Shown here piece after piece: positions 25,511-34,122 of a stretch of DNA of 64,000 bases (its first letter is position 1; the number at the start of each line of letters is the position of its first letter). Below the pieces are notes generated by a model. It saw nothing but the letters and a program-made list of their open reading frames with translations. It had not been told where the DNA came from and did no database searches. A program made the translations under genes and the position numbers. The DNA comes from Rhodobacter sp. (GTDB lineage Bacteria > Pseudomonadota > Alphaproteobacteria > Rhodobacterales > Rhodobacteraceae), in contig JACKKF010000004.1 of the NCBI GenBank assembly GCA_020637555.1, forward strand, positions 1 through 64,000. The letters run 5' to 3'.

Positions 25511-28500
25511 TCAGCCGCCGATGCGCAAGACCTCGTTCCGGCCGTTCTTGGTGTAGCGCAACTCGTCCTCGCCGATGGCGGTTACACGGCCACCATCCAG
25601 CCGGTCGCCCACCGACACCCGCACCATGCGCCCGGTCGATGTGCGCACCAGCGCGCGGCGGGCATCCGGGGTGCCGAACACGCCGATCAGGTTGACGCGG
25701 TTCAGCCGGATGGCGTCGGTTTCCGTGGCTTGCCGCGCGACCGAGGCCGAGGTCGGAATCTCCGGCGCCGCCCGGGACGATCCGCTGTCGGGTTCCCCAT
25801 CATCATTGGCGGCGGCACCGCTTTCAGGTCGGGACTGCGCGGCAGCCAGCACCTGCTGCGCGCGCTCGGCAAAATCGTCGGGGCGTGCGCCGGGGATCAG
25901 CGAGCGCGTGACGGCCTCGGGCGTTGCGCCTTGCAGGTCCAGCGCGGCGATCTCGTCCGCCGTGGGGGTATCGGTGGCGGTCGGATCGGCCGGCGCGGCG
26001 AAATCCGAAGGGCGCCGTTGCGGGCGCAGGGCCGCAAGCGAAACCCCTCCGGGAGGAGGGGTTTCAAGCGCGGCGGTATCGGTCGGCGTCCCCTCGGGCT
26101 GGGTTTCCAGCAGGGTCTGGTCGGTGCCGGGGTCTGGTTCCGGCTGCGCCGCGGGGGTCGGCGGCGGGCTCAACGCACGGACCCGGTCGCTGCGGGGTTG
26201 TGGACGGAAGCCGGCCAGCGCGGGATCGGCCCGCGGCGTGTCGTCATAGGTGACCTGCGGCTCGGTCGCGGCGGCCTCGGGCGCGGCGCCGACGGCCTCG
26301 GCCACGGCATTCTCGATGGCCGTCGTCACCGGCTGGGGCGGAGTCTCGACCGCGGCCTCGGCCGCAGGGGCGGTCGGCGTGGCCGCGGGGATGCCGGCCG
26401 GACGCGGTGCCGGAACCACGGCCGGGCGCCGCGCGTAGACCGTGACCCCGGATGGCGTGAGCGCGCCGTCTGGCGTGGCCTCGACCAGGCCCTGATCGTT
26501 GAAGGTGAACTGCGTGCCAAAGGGCGGCGGCGGCGGCGGCGCGGCAAAGGCGACCTCGGCCGAGGGGGGGATCTGGAACCCGGTCGGCAGCGACAGCGGC
26601 TGATCCGCGGTTTCGGTCGCCGCGACCTGTGGCGTGTCGCTGGCTTCGGACGTGCCTGAACTGGCGGTGCCCGCCTGCGGCTGCGCGGCCTGCGCCCCGG
26701 CAGTTTGCGGTGCCTCGGTTTGCGCTGTCCCGGCCTGGGTTGCGGTGTCGGCCGGGGCGGTGTCGGCGGCGGTCTGCTGGGCGCTGGCCGCGTCCTCGGT
26801 CGCGGCAGCCATGTCCTGCGTGGCCTGATCCAGCGTGTCGGTCGGCAAGGCCTCGTTCAGGGCCTGATCGACCAGCGACTGAAGCATCGCATCGGGATCG
26901 GTGGTATCGCCAGCCGTCGCCACCTGATCGCCGCCCGCATCGCTGCCCGTATCGCTGACTGCATCGCTGGCGATCTGGGCATTGTCCTGGCTGCCGTTGT
27001 CGGTCAGGGCGGCGGTATCGGTCGCAACCTCGGCCGGGGCGGTGATCGCGCCGGTGGTCTGATCGGTGGCCTGATCGGTGGGCGGGTCGCTTGCCAGCAC
27101 CGTGTCGCCGCCATCGGCCAGTTGCGTCGGCGTCGGCTCGCCGGTGAAGTACAGCGCCCAGACGGCCACGGCTACCAGCAGCAGCAACGCGGCACCCGCG
27201 ATCATCAGGCCGCGCCCGGCAAGGCTGGCCTGCGGGCGCTGCATGCCGCGGGCGCCAAAGATCGTCAGCGCCTCGGCCTCGCGGACCTTGTCCTGTTCGT
27301 TGACCGGCGGGCGCGATGCCGGAACGATGGCATCCGTCACCGGGGCCGCGCGGCGGGGCCTGGGTGTGTCGCCCTCTTTGCGCTGACCAAGACGCGCCAT
27401 TACCCCCTGAACGCCGCCCGACAACCGCGACGACAGCGCATCGACGGCCGTTCGGGCGCCAGTCTGGCCCTGGGTCACGGCGATCCGCCCGCCCGGCGCA
27501 TCGCCTGCGGGTTTCGCCGGTCCCGGGCCCGAGGCGGCCAGACTGGGCGCGGGCCGTCGGCGCGACGCAAAGGCGGGGCCGCCCGGCGCCACGTCCTGCG
27601 TGCCCGGGGCCGGGCGCGCGGCGATGGCGGTGGTGCTGTCGGTTTCGCTGGCCGATGCGGGCCTGTTTCCACCGCTGACCGGTGCAATCGGCGGCTTTGC
27701 GTTGTCGGCTGGCGTGGACCGCGCCGGGGGCAGCGGCGCCTTGGCCGCCGGGTCCTTGGCGGGCGTATCCTTGCCGTCTGTGGTTCTGGTGGCGTCAGCC
27801 CTTGCGGCCGACCCGGCAGAGGCCGGCGGCGGTGTGACCGGTCGGGTCACGGGCTGCGCGCCCGGGCGCGCGGCGATCGGCGCGCGGGGGGCGGCCACCG
27901 GCGGCTGTTGCGCGCTGGTCTGCGGCTTGGGTGTCTCGCTGGCCTGTTCCCGGCGCAGGCGGGTGCCCATCCGGCGCACCAGGTCGCCGACCTTGGCGCG
28001 GGCATCCTGAATGCCGGGCATCGGGGCCTTGTCAGCGGCAGGCGCCCCGGACGACGGGGCAACCGAGGCGGAGGGCGCCGGGCGCGGCGCGGGCGCCGTC
28101 GGTGCCGCGACTTCGGCCGGCCTGGCCGGCGCGGAAACGGGCGGTGTCACGGGCGGCACCACCGGTGTGCTGGCGGCCTTCTGCACCGGTGCGGCCACGG
28201 GTTGCGCGCTGGCCTCAGGTTCCGCTTTCGGGGATGCCGGCGCGGGTTTGGCGGGTTCGGCCCGCGGCGCCGATACCACGCGCACCGCCTCGGCGTCGCG
28301 CTGGACCTTTTCGCCCTTTGGCAGATAGGCGCGCGCAACGCTGGTTTCGCCCAGGAAGGGCTCGCCCATGAATTGCCCGGCGGCGGGCAGCGCGACAAAG
28401 GACACCGGGTTGAACCCGTAACCTTCGGCAAAGGTTTCGGCCTCGGTCAGGGTCTCGCGCGCGCAGATCACGACCAGCGCCGAATCCTCTTCGACCGCCC

Positions 28501-28813
28501 AGTCATAGGCCAGCTCGTCGATGCTGTAGGGCGTCAGGCGCTCGATCTCGGCTTCGATCTGATAGCGGCGCGCCTCGTCCGTGGGGCCGGGGGCGATGAC
28601 GTTCTCATAGCGGATCTCGCTGTCGGGCAGCACCAGCTTGGTGCGGATCCCGGCGGGTTCGAGTTCGCGCGCCTTGGCGATCAGCGCCGCGCAGCCTTTC
28701 GCGACGTCCTCGGATTCGAAGGACAGGGTCCCCACGGGAACCCAGCCGCCAGCGGCACGATGCAGGAACTCGACGCCGTCATTCGACAGCTTGAGGGCAA
28801 AATTCGGTTTCAT
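25511..28813 (-). CDS. Very large single-pass membrane protein with PilM-like N-terminus and PilP-like C-terminus
   Basis: 1100 residues. Residues 1 to about 165 look like a PilM/GspL-type domain (LVLPDSEIRYENVIAPG, then YQIEAEIERLTPYSIDELAY and DWAVEEDSALVVIC). Residues about 170-530 are a Pro/Ala-rich linker. A hydrophobic transmembrane segment lies at about 535-556, after RGLMIAG. Residues 560-1030 are acidic Ala/Thr/Pro-rich, presumably periplasmic. The last about 65 residues (LNRVNLIGVFGTPDARRALV, RMVRVSVGDRLDGGRVTAIG) resemble the PilP secretin-contact beta domain. Known type IV pilus systems use separate PilM, N, O and P proteins; here the two end modules share one chain. No other pilus gene is nearby. 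Domain calls are by eye and moderate in confidence; the long open frame itself is secure. Confidence 0.7.
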   Translation of the reverse strand: MKPNFALKLSNDGVEFLHRAAGGWVPVGTLSFESEDVAKGCAALIAKARELEPAGIRTKLVLPDSEIRYENVIAPGPTDEARRYQIEAEIERLTPYSIDELAYDWAVEEDSALVVICARETLTEAETFAEGYGFNPVSFVALPAAGQFMGEPFLGETSVARAYLPKGEKVQRDAEAVRVVSAPRAEPAKPAPASPKAEPEASAQPVAAPVQKAASTPVVPPVTPPVSAPARPAEVAAPTAPAPRPAPSASVAPSSGAPAADKAPMPGIQDARAKVGDLVRRMGTRLRREQASETPKPQTSAQQPPVAAPRAPIAARPGAQPVTRPVTPPPASAGSAARADATRTTDGKDTPAKDPAAKAPLPPARSTPADNAKPPIAPVSGGNRPASASETDSTTAIAARPAPGTQDVAPGGPAFASRRRPAPSLAASGPGPAKPAGDAPGGRIAVTQGQTGARTAVDALSSRLSGGVQGVMARLGQRKEGDTPRPRRAAPVTDAIVPASRPPVNEQDKVREAEALTIFGARGMQRPQASLAGRGLMIAGAALLLLVAVAVWALYFTGEPTPTQLADGGDTVLASDPPTDQATDQTTGAITAPAEVATDTAALTDNGSQDNAQIASDAVSDTGSDAGGDQVATAGDTTDPDAMLQSLVDQALNEALPTDTLDQATQDMAAATEDAASAQQTAADTAPADTATQAGTAQTEAPQTAGAQAAQPQAGTASSGTSEASDTPQVAATETADQPLSLPTGFQIPPSAEVAFAAPPPPPPFGTQFTFNDQGLVEATPDGALTPSGVTVYARRPAVVPAPRPAGIPAATPTAPAAEAAVETPPQPVTTAIENAVAEAVGAAPEAAATEPQVTYDDTPRADPALAGFRPQPRSDRVRALSPPPTPAAQPEPDPGTDQTLLETQPEGTPTDTAALETPPPGGVSLAALRPQRRPSDFAAPADPTATDTPTADEIAALDLQGATPEAVTRSLIPGARPDDFAERAQQVLAAAQSRPESGAAANDDGEPDSGSSRAAPEIPTSASVARQATETDAIRLNRVNLIGVFGTPDARRALVRTSTGRMVRVSVGDRLDGGRVTAIGEDELRYTKNGRNEVLRIGG

Positions 28814-28901
28814 GCCGCGCGTTTACCACAGCCAACGGGGACAGGCCGAGTCACCGACTCGGGACTTTCCCTCCCTATAGCAGGAATCCGCCGATGAAAA
28901 C

Positions 28902-28929
28902 AAAAAGCCCGGCAGTGCGACTGCCGGGC
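28902..28929 (-). terminator. Intrinsic terminator of metY
   Basis: On the minus strand GCCCGGCAGT-CGC-ACTGCCGGGC (28907-28929) is followed by TTTTTG. It lies 24 bp past the metY stop codon and before the start of the large PilP-like gene. Confidence 0.9.
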
Positions 28930-28952
28930 CACATTTGCGTGAAGGACGCCGA

Positions 28953-30236
28953 TCACCCTTGCGAGGCTGAAAGCGCCTGATCGAGGTCCCGGATCAGATC
29001 GTCCGCTTCCTCGGTCCCGATCGACAACCGCACCACGTTCGGCGCCGCGCCGGCTGCGACCTGCTGCTCGGCCGAAAGCTGGCGGTGGGTGGTGCTGGCG
29101 GAATGGATGACCAGGCTGCGCGTGTCGCCCAGGTTGGCGACATGGCTGAACAGCTCCAGCGAGTCGACGAAGCGCACGCAGGCGTCATAGCCCCCTTTCA
29201 AGGCGATGGTGAACAGCGCGCCGGCGCCCTTGGGAACGATGCGCGCGGCACGGTCCTTGTAGGGGGAACTGTCCAGACCCGGATAGGTCACGGCCTCGAC
29301 CGCGGGGTGGTTTTCCAGCCAGGCGGCGATCTTTTCGGCGTTGGCGACGTGTTTCTGCATCCTGAGGCTGAGGGTCTCGATCCCCATCAGCGTGTAATGT
29401 GCGGCCTGCGGGTTCATGGTCATGCCCAGGTCGCGCAGGCCGATGGCGATACCGAAGAACGTATAGGCCAGCGCGCCAAAGGTCTCGTGGAACTTCAGCC
29501 CGTGATAGGCGGGTTCGGGGTCCGACAACGACGGGAACTTGCCGTTGGACCAGTTGAACGTGCCCGAATCGATGATGGCGCCGCCGGTGACGGTGCCGTT
29601 GCCGGTCAGATATTTGGTGGTCGAATGGACAACCAGCGTCGCGCCCATGGCGATGGGATTGGCCAGATAGGGCGTGGCGGTGGTGTTGTCGACCACCAGC
29701 GGGATACCGTGCCTGTCCGCGATCTTTGCCAGCGCCGGAATGTCGGTCACATAGCCGCCCGGGTTGGCGATGGTCTCGCAGAAGATCGCGCGCGTGTTGT
29801 CGTCGATCGCGGCCTCGACAGCGGCCAGGTCGTCGGTATCGACAAAGGTGGTGGACCAGCCAAAGCGTTTGAACACCTGCGTGAACTGGGTGATCGTGCC
29901 CCCGTAAAGCCGGGTCGAGGCGACGATGTTCTTGCCCGGGCCCATCAGCGGATACAGCGCCATGATCTGCGCCGCGTGGCCGGACGAGGTGCAGACCGCG
30001 CCTGCGCCCCCTTCCAGCGCGGCCAGACGTTCGCCCAGCGCAGCAACGGTGGGGTTGGTCAGGCGGGAATAGATGTAGCCGACCTCTTGCAGATTGAAGA
30101 GCGCGGCCGCGTGGTCCGCATCGCGGAACACATAGGCGGTGGTCTGGTAGATCGGCACCTGCCGCGCACCGGTCGCGGGATCAGGCCGGGCACCGGCGTG
30201 GATTTGCAGCGTGTCGAAACCGACGGTCTGGGTCAT
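28953..30236 (-). CDS. metY: O-acetylhomoserine sulfhydrylase
   Basis: PLP-dependent Cys/Met metabolism enzyme that makes homocysteine from O-acetylhomoserine and sulfide; 427 residues, the length of MetY rather than the shorter cystathionine synthases. FDTLQIHAGARPDPATGARQ at the N-terminus, YIYSRLTNPTVAALGERLA, the PLP lysine in HSTTKYLTGNGTVTGGAI and the C-terminal RLSIGTEEADDLI are diagnostic. The ATG at 30236 follows GAGGGAGG. It is monocistronic, with its own terminator. I looked for a SAM-II or SAH riboswitch in the preceding 200 bp and did not find one. Confidence 0.95.
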   Translation of the reverse strand: MTQTVGFDTLQIHAGARPDPATGARQVPIYQTTAYVFRDADHAAALFNLQEVGYIYSRLTNPTVAALGERLAALEGGAGAVCTSSGHAAQIMALYPLMGPGKNIVASTRLYGGTITQFTQVFKRFGWSTTFVDTDDLAAVEAAIDDNTRAIFCETIANPGGYVTDIPALAKIADRHGIPLVVDNTTATPYLANPIAMGATLVVHSTTKYLTGNGTVTGGAIIDSGTFNWSNGKFPSLSDPEPAYHGLKFHETFGALAYTFFGIAIGLRDLGMTMNPQAAHYTLMGIETLSLRMQKHVANAEKIAAWLENHPAVEAVTYPGLDSSPYKDRAARIVPKGAGALFTIALKGGYDACVRFVDSLELFSHVANLGDTRSLVIHSASTTHRQLSAEQQVAAGAAPNVVRLSIGTEEADDLIRDLDQALSASQG

Positions 30237-30425
30237 GGGGGCCTCCCTCTGGCGTTGCGCCCGACGCTACGTCATTGCCCGCGCGCAGGCAACGGGGCGG
30301 TTCAGGGCCACCTGTCCGGCCGGCGGGCCACCGGCGGGACGTTCGGTCACCCCAGGATTGCGGCATGGGACAGCATTCCGGCGCTGTGGCTTTTGGCGCG
30401 CCGTGGTCCTTTTCACGGGAATAGA

Positions 30426-30452
30426 CACCCCGGAAGGGGACCTTCCGGGGTG
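30426..30452 (-). terminator. Perfect 12-bp hairpin upstream of metY
   Basis: On the minus strand CACCCCGGAAGG-TCC-CCTTCCGGGGTG is followed by TCTATTCCC. The stem is perfect but the T-run is poor. It lies 190 bp upstream of metY, so it would end an upstream transcript or be part of a leader. Confidence 0.5.
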
Positions 30453-30627
30453 CCGCGCATCTGAAAAGGGATGGAACAGCGTTGCGTTATGAAAGCCGGC
30501 AAGGTTCGGCCACTGGTCACGGACTGTGCGGGAACCCCGCTTCAATGCCCGTGGGTCGTGGCGGGGGCCCGCCGGGTTCAAAGAAAAACGCGCCTTCGGT
30601 TGCTTTTTCTTCCCCGGGTGGCCCGTC

Positions 30628-30656
30628 AAAAAAGGCCCCGGAGCGAACTCCGGGGC
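30628..30656 (-). terminator. Intrinsic terminator downstream of the subtilase operon
   Basis: On the minus strand GCCCCGGAG-TTCG-CTCCGGGGC is followed by C and TTTTTT. The stable tetraloop and six-T run make a strong terminator. It is about 190 bp past the subtilase stop codon. Confidence 0.85.
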
Positions 30657-30847
30657 GCAAGTCATGGGACAGAGTGCAACGGGATGCGCCGCGCAGAGCG
30701 GGAACGAGGGACGAACCGCCAAGGGGCAGAACTCTGCAAGAGCCGGACGCATCCGATTACAGGGATGGGTCGTGGCCATGGCGCCGGCGGTTCAATCTTT
30801 TTTCGGACAAGTGCCCGAGCGGCACGGCGGCCCCACGGCTGCCGACA

Positions 30848-32101
30848 TCAGCAGCCGTTCGCGCGGACCAGGCCCCAGCCGAAATCGGTGTTGCGCTGCC
30901 CGGGGCCCAGGCTTTCCGCCCCGCGGCGCAGCGCCTGGCGGATGGCCTCGGTCGAGCGGGCGCCATGGGCCATCTGCCGGGCGGCCAGCGCGGTGACGAT
31001 CGGCGCCGCGAACGAGGTGCCGCTCATGTAGCCGGCGCCGCGCTCTCTGGCCGCATAGATATCGACGCCCGGCGCCGCGAATTCCAGCTCGGCGCCGGTG
31101 TTGGCCAGGAAAAAGCGCCGACGCGCGGCATCCACGGCGGTGACGGCGATCACCTCAGGGGCGGCGGCGGGCCAGGCGACATGCGGCCGCCGGTCGTTTC
31201 CCGAGGCCGCGATCATCACCGCGCCCCGGGCCGCGGCGGCGGAAACCGCACGCGCCAGGGCGGCGTTTTCGGGCCCGGCCAGCGACAGGTTGATCAGCTT
31301 GACCCCCTGGGCGACCAGGCGGTCGATCGCCTCGGCCACGCGCTCGACGCTGGCGCCTTCGCGTTCGTTGCGCTCGGAAAAGACCGAAATCGCATAAAGC
31401 CGCGCGCCCCGGGCGAAACCCGCCAGCGCGCCGGTCTCGTCCTCGCCCACCAGCAGCGCCGCGACGGCGGTTCCATGGTCGGCGCTCGGCACCAGCGTGC
31501 CCGGCACCAGCGTTTCATAGGTCACGTTCGCGCCTTGCAGCGCGGGATGCGCGGGGTTTACCGGCCCGTCGATCATGCCGATCGTGACCTGTGCAGACAG
31601 CCGGCAACGACCGGGCGCCGCATCGCCGATCAGGTTCGGCGCATAGAGCCGCGGGCTGCGATCGGCGGCGAACCCGTAAAGATGCTGCGGGGCCAGCGAC
31701 GAGTCCGGCGCATACTGCGCGATCAGTTCAAGCGCCCGCTCATAGGCGGCGCGGTTGGCAAAGGTCGAAACGATCGTCACGTCGCCCAGCGCGCCCAGCG
31801 TGGTGCTGCGCAGAACCGTGCCACCGGCTTCCTGGATGGCGCGGCGAACGGCCTCGGATTCGCCCTGTGGGCCGACGACCACATACTCATAGTTTCCACC
31901 GCTGGCCGTCTGCACGCGCTGGGTCGGGGGATCGGCGCTGGTCGGTCCGCTGGTATCGTGCTCATGGGATCCCGAATACCCCCCGCCGATCGGATTGCTG
32001 GGATCATATTGCGCGAAACCCGCGTCGGGCAGACCCAACGCGAGCACGAGGCATCCGATCATGCAGGCGACCCGCAGGCCCCGTCGGTCAGTGCTGGGCA
32101 T
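30848..32101 (-). CDS. Secreted subtilisin-like serine protease (S8)
   Basis: 417 residues with an N-terminal signal peptide (hydrophobic run after MPSTDRRGLRVAC, likely cut near GFAQYD). Residues about 45-130 (YEYVVVGPQGESEAVRRAI ... AAYERALELIAQYAPD) look like a propeptide-type inhibitor domain. The catalytic triad is complete: Asp in VTIGMIDGPVN, His in SADHGTAVAALLVG, Ser in YMSGTSFAAPIVTALAARQ, and the oxyanion Asn in IAASGNDRRPHVAWP. The ATG at 32101 is used; a GTG at 32110 is alternative. The start overlaps the anti-sigma gene by 14 bp, so the protease is translationally coupled to the sigma/anti-sigma pair. Export to the periplasm or outside is predicted. Confidence 0.85.
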   Translation of the reverse strand: MPSTDRRGLRVACMIGCLVLALGLPDAGFAQYDPSNPIGGGYSGSHEHDTSGPTSADPPTQRVQTASGGNYEYVVVGPQGESEAVRRAIQEAGGTVLRSTTLGALGDVTIVSTFANRAAYERALELIAQYAPDSSLAPQHLYGFAADRSPRLYAPNLIGDAAPGRCRLSAQVTIGMIDGPVNPAHPALQGANVTYETLVPGTLVPSADHGTAVAALLVGEDETGALAGFARGARLYAISVFSERNEREGASVERVAEAIDRLVAQGVKLINLSLAGPENAALARAVSAAAARGAVMIAASGNDRRPHVAWPAAAPEVIAVTAVDAARRRFFLANTGAELEFAAPGVDIYAARERGAGYMSGTSFAAPIVTALAARQMAHGARSTEAIRQALRRGAESLGPGQRNTDFGWGLVRANGC

Positions 32102-32693
32102 TCTCCACACTCTCTACCACTGGTTCCGCGGCGCGCAGCGCGTCGGCGGCGGCATTCAGGTCGCCGCCATCCACCCGGTCGAGGCGATAGAACCCCATGG
32201 CAGACGGACCCGCGACGATTTCCAGCCCCTGGGACAGCAGCAGGTCACGAATGGCGGATTCGGGCGCATCAGCCGCAAAGCTGACCACCAGCGCGCCCGG
32301 CATCGTGGCCGAGGCCATCTGATAGCCGCCGGGCGCCGGCGTATCGGCAGGGCGCGGCCAGAAGGCCTGCGCCACAAATCCCGCGACCGCAACGGCGGCG
32401 ACCGCCTGCCAGATCCAGGCGCGGCGCGGCGCGGCGGCCACGGTGCCCGTGGCGGGAAGCGCGGGGGCCGCGCGGTCGATGTCGCGCATCAGGCGCGCCA
32501 GCCCAAAATCGCTGGGGCTGCGAATGTCCTCGGCCTGCATCGCGGCGCGGATCTCGGCCAGGGCGGTCTGTTCGGCATTCAGCAAGGCGTCTTCGGCCAG
32601 CCACGCATCGATATCGGCGCGGGTGGCGGGGTCGACCGTCCCGTTCACATGGAACGGCAGGTCCAGTTCGATCTCGTCGCGGCTGCGGGTCAT
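32088..32693 (-). CDS. Anti-sigma factor-like membrane protein with propeptide-like periplasmic domain
   Basis: 201 residues. The N-terminal 75 residues (IELDLPFHVNGTVDPATRAD, DAWLAEDALLNAEQ) have the look of a zinc-less anti-sigma domain. One membrane helix follows APRRAWIWQAVAAVAVAGF (about 105-125). The outer domain, about 140-201, reads GALVVSFAADAPESAIRDLL, EIVAGPSAMGFYRLD, LRAAEPVVESVENAQH, the pattern of a subtilisin propeptide/inhibitor I9 fold. It shares ATGA with the upstream ECF sigma gene and overlaps the downstream subtilase gene. I infer that it holds the sigma factor at the membrane and may sense or be cut by the protease. Confidence 0.72.
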   Translation of the reverse strand: MTRSRDEIELDLPFHVNGTVDPATRADIDAWLAEDALLNAEQTALAEIRAAMQAEDIRSPSDFGLARLMRDIDRAAPALPATGTVAAAPRRAWIWQAVAAVAVAGFVAQAFWPRPADTPAPGGYQMASATMPGALVVSFAADAPESAIRDLLLSQGLEIVAGPSAMGFYRLDRVDGGDLNAAADALRAAEPVVESVENAQH

Positions 32694-33244
32694 GCGACGG
32701 CCCTCCCCTTGAGACGACCGGACAGGCAATGCAGCAGCAATTTCTTGGCGTGGTGCAACCGCGACTTGATCGTCCCCTCGGGCACGCCGGCGATCTCGGC
32801 GATCTCGGCACAAGTCATGTCTTCGTAAAAGGCCAGCGACACGGCGCTGCGGTGATCGTCCGACAACGTGCCCATGCAGAAGGCCAGATGCTCGGCCTCC
32901 TGCTTGGCGGCATAGCCGGCGTCGGCGGCCTCCGCCACGTCGACCGGTTCGGGCACCTCGTCGGTGACCGTTACGCGGCTGCGCTTGCGATGAACGTCGA
33001 TCACCTTTCGGTAGGCGATGCCAAAGATCCAGGTCCGCACTTGACTTCTCCCCTCGAAGGTGGCGGCGACACGCCAGATGTCCATGAAGACTTCGTGGAG
33101 TATGTCGGCCGCCTCGTGCGGATCGTTCAATCGCGAGACGATGAATTTGTAGACCGGGCGTTCATACGCGCGATACAGCGCGGCAAGGGCCTGCTTGTCC
33201 CCCTTGCCGACCTGCTGAACCAGGAAATGGTGGTTCTCGCTCAT
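32690..33244 (-). CDS. ECF-family RNA polymerase sigma factor
   Basis: 184 residues with sigma regions 2 and 4 only. Region 2: RLNDPHEAADILHEVFMDIW and VRTWIFGIAYRKVIDVHRKR; region 4 HTH: LSDDHRSAVSLAFYEDMTCA then EIAEIAGVPEGTIKSRLHHA. First gene of a three-gene overlapping operon with an anti-sigma-like membrane protein and a subtilase. A 71-bp gap separates it from hpaH upstream; no clear autoregulatory promoter is recognised. Stress specificity is unknown. Confidence 0.9.
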   Translation of the reverse strand: MSENHHFLVQQVGKGDKQALAALYRAYERPVYKFIVSRLNDPHEAADILHEVFMDIWRVAATFEGRSQVRTWIFGIAYRKVIDVHRKRSRVTVTDEVPEPVDVAEAADAGYAAKQEAEHLAFCMGTLSDDHRSAVSLAFYEDMTCAEIAEIAGVPEGTIKSRLHHAKKLLLHCLSGRLKGRAVA

Positions 33245-33315
33245 GCTTCAACGCGCCTTGCCAATGCAGGGCGACGCTACACCATCGCCGGACCGCTTGG
33301 AAGCACCCGGCCGGC

Positions 33316-34122
33316 TCAAGCCTTTGCGAAAGAGATGGAAACCGCGCCAAAGCTGCCGAAATCCGCCTCGAAGCGGCTGCCCGGAGGGGCCTCGACCGGG
33401 CGGATGAAGCTGCCCGACAGCACCGTCTCGCCCGCCGAAAGCCCCTGGCCGTATTGCGCCAGGCGACGCACCAGCCAGACGATTCCGGTGACCGGGTCGT
33501 CCAGAACGCCGGCCCCCAGGCCGGTTTCCTCGACCACGCCGTCCCGTTTCAGGATGGCCCCGGCCCAGCGCATGTCGACCGCGCGCGGGTCGTGGCGCGC
33601 GTCGCCCAGAACGATGCCCGCATTCGCCGCGTTGTCGCTGATGGTGTCCGCGATCACCCGCAGGGCGCCGGTCGCCGGATCGGCCCGCAGGATACGGGTA
33701 TCCAGAATCTCCAGCGAGGGCGCGACAAAGGCGGTGGCGTCCAGAACCTGCGCGCGCGTCACGTCGGCGCCGGCCAGCGGCGCCTTCAGGATAAAGGCGA
33801 TCTCGGCCTCGATCCGGGGCTGGATGAAGCGGCCCGCCGGGATCTCGGCGCCCGTGGGGAACAGCATGTCGTCGAACAGGATCCCGGAATCCGGCGTGTC
33901 GATCTTCAGCGCGTCCTGCATCGCGCGGCTGGTCAGGCCGATCTTCCAGCCGATGATCCTGCGACCGGCGGCAACCTTGCGACGGACCAGCGCCGCCTGG
34001 ACGGCATAGGCGTCGTCCAGCGTCATGCCGGGATTGGCCAGCGACAGCAGGCCGATCTGGCGGCCCGTGCGCTCGGCCTCGAACAGGGCCGCACCGGCGG
34101 CGTCGTGCTGATCCGGTGTCAT
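33316..34122 (-). CDS. hpaH: 2-oxo-hept-4-ene-1,7-dioate hydratase
   Basis: Hydrates 2-oxo-hept-4-ene-1,7-dioate in homoprotocatechuate meta-cleavage; 268 residues, hydratase/decarboxylase (MhpD-like) FAH-related family. Characteristic segments are AYAVQAALVRRKVAAGRRII, GWKIGLTSRAMQ, the metal-binding IEAEIAFILKAPL and VAPSLEILDTRI, and NAANAGIVLGD. Its start shares ATGA with the upstream FAH-family gene. It is the last gene of the hpa operon; the aldolase (hpaI) and 4-hydroxyphenylacetate hydroxylase (hpaBC) are not in the window. Confidence 0.9.
   Translation of the reverse strand: MTPDQHDAAGAALFEAERTGRQIGLLSLANPGMTLDDAYAVQAALVRRKVAAGRRIIGWKIGLTSRAMQDALKIDTPDSGILFDDMLFPTGAEIPAGRFIQPRIEAEIAFILKAPLAGADVTRAQVLDATAFVAPSLEILDTRILRADPATGALRVIADTISDNAANAGIVLGDARHDPRAVDMRWAGAILKRDGVVEETGLGAGVLDDPVTGIVWLVRRLAQYGQGLSAGETVLSGSFIRPVEAPPGSRFEADFGSFGAVSISFAKA

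Larger units (their letters stand above)
30237..30847. other. 611-bp intergenic region with several strong hairpins, no convincing gene
   Basis: Lies between metY and the subtilase gene, both on the minus strand. It holds a perfect 12-bp stem CACCCCGGAAGG/CCTTCCGGGGTG (30426-30452), a GCGGG-AAC-CCCGC stem near 30526, GGCGG(G)-type stems near 30560, and the terminator at 30628-30656. Open frames here have no conserved pattern, no good ribosome site and skewed composition. The interval from 30628 down to 30426, bounded by two terminator-like hairpins, is compatible with a small RNA of about 200 nt on the minus strand, but I recognise no RNA family. Confidence 0.5.

Noticed and set aside
30237..30440. 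SAM-II or SAH riboswitch upstream of metY
   Set aside because: I looked for the conserved SAM-II pseudoknot segments and the SAH core in the minus-strand leader and saw none; only GC hairpins are present.
30267..30779. 170-codon minus-strand frame and overlapping plus-strand frames in the metY-subtilase gap
   Set aside because: No ribosome binding site, no conserved pattern, and they cross strong hairpins including an intrinsic terminator.
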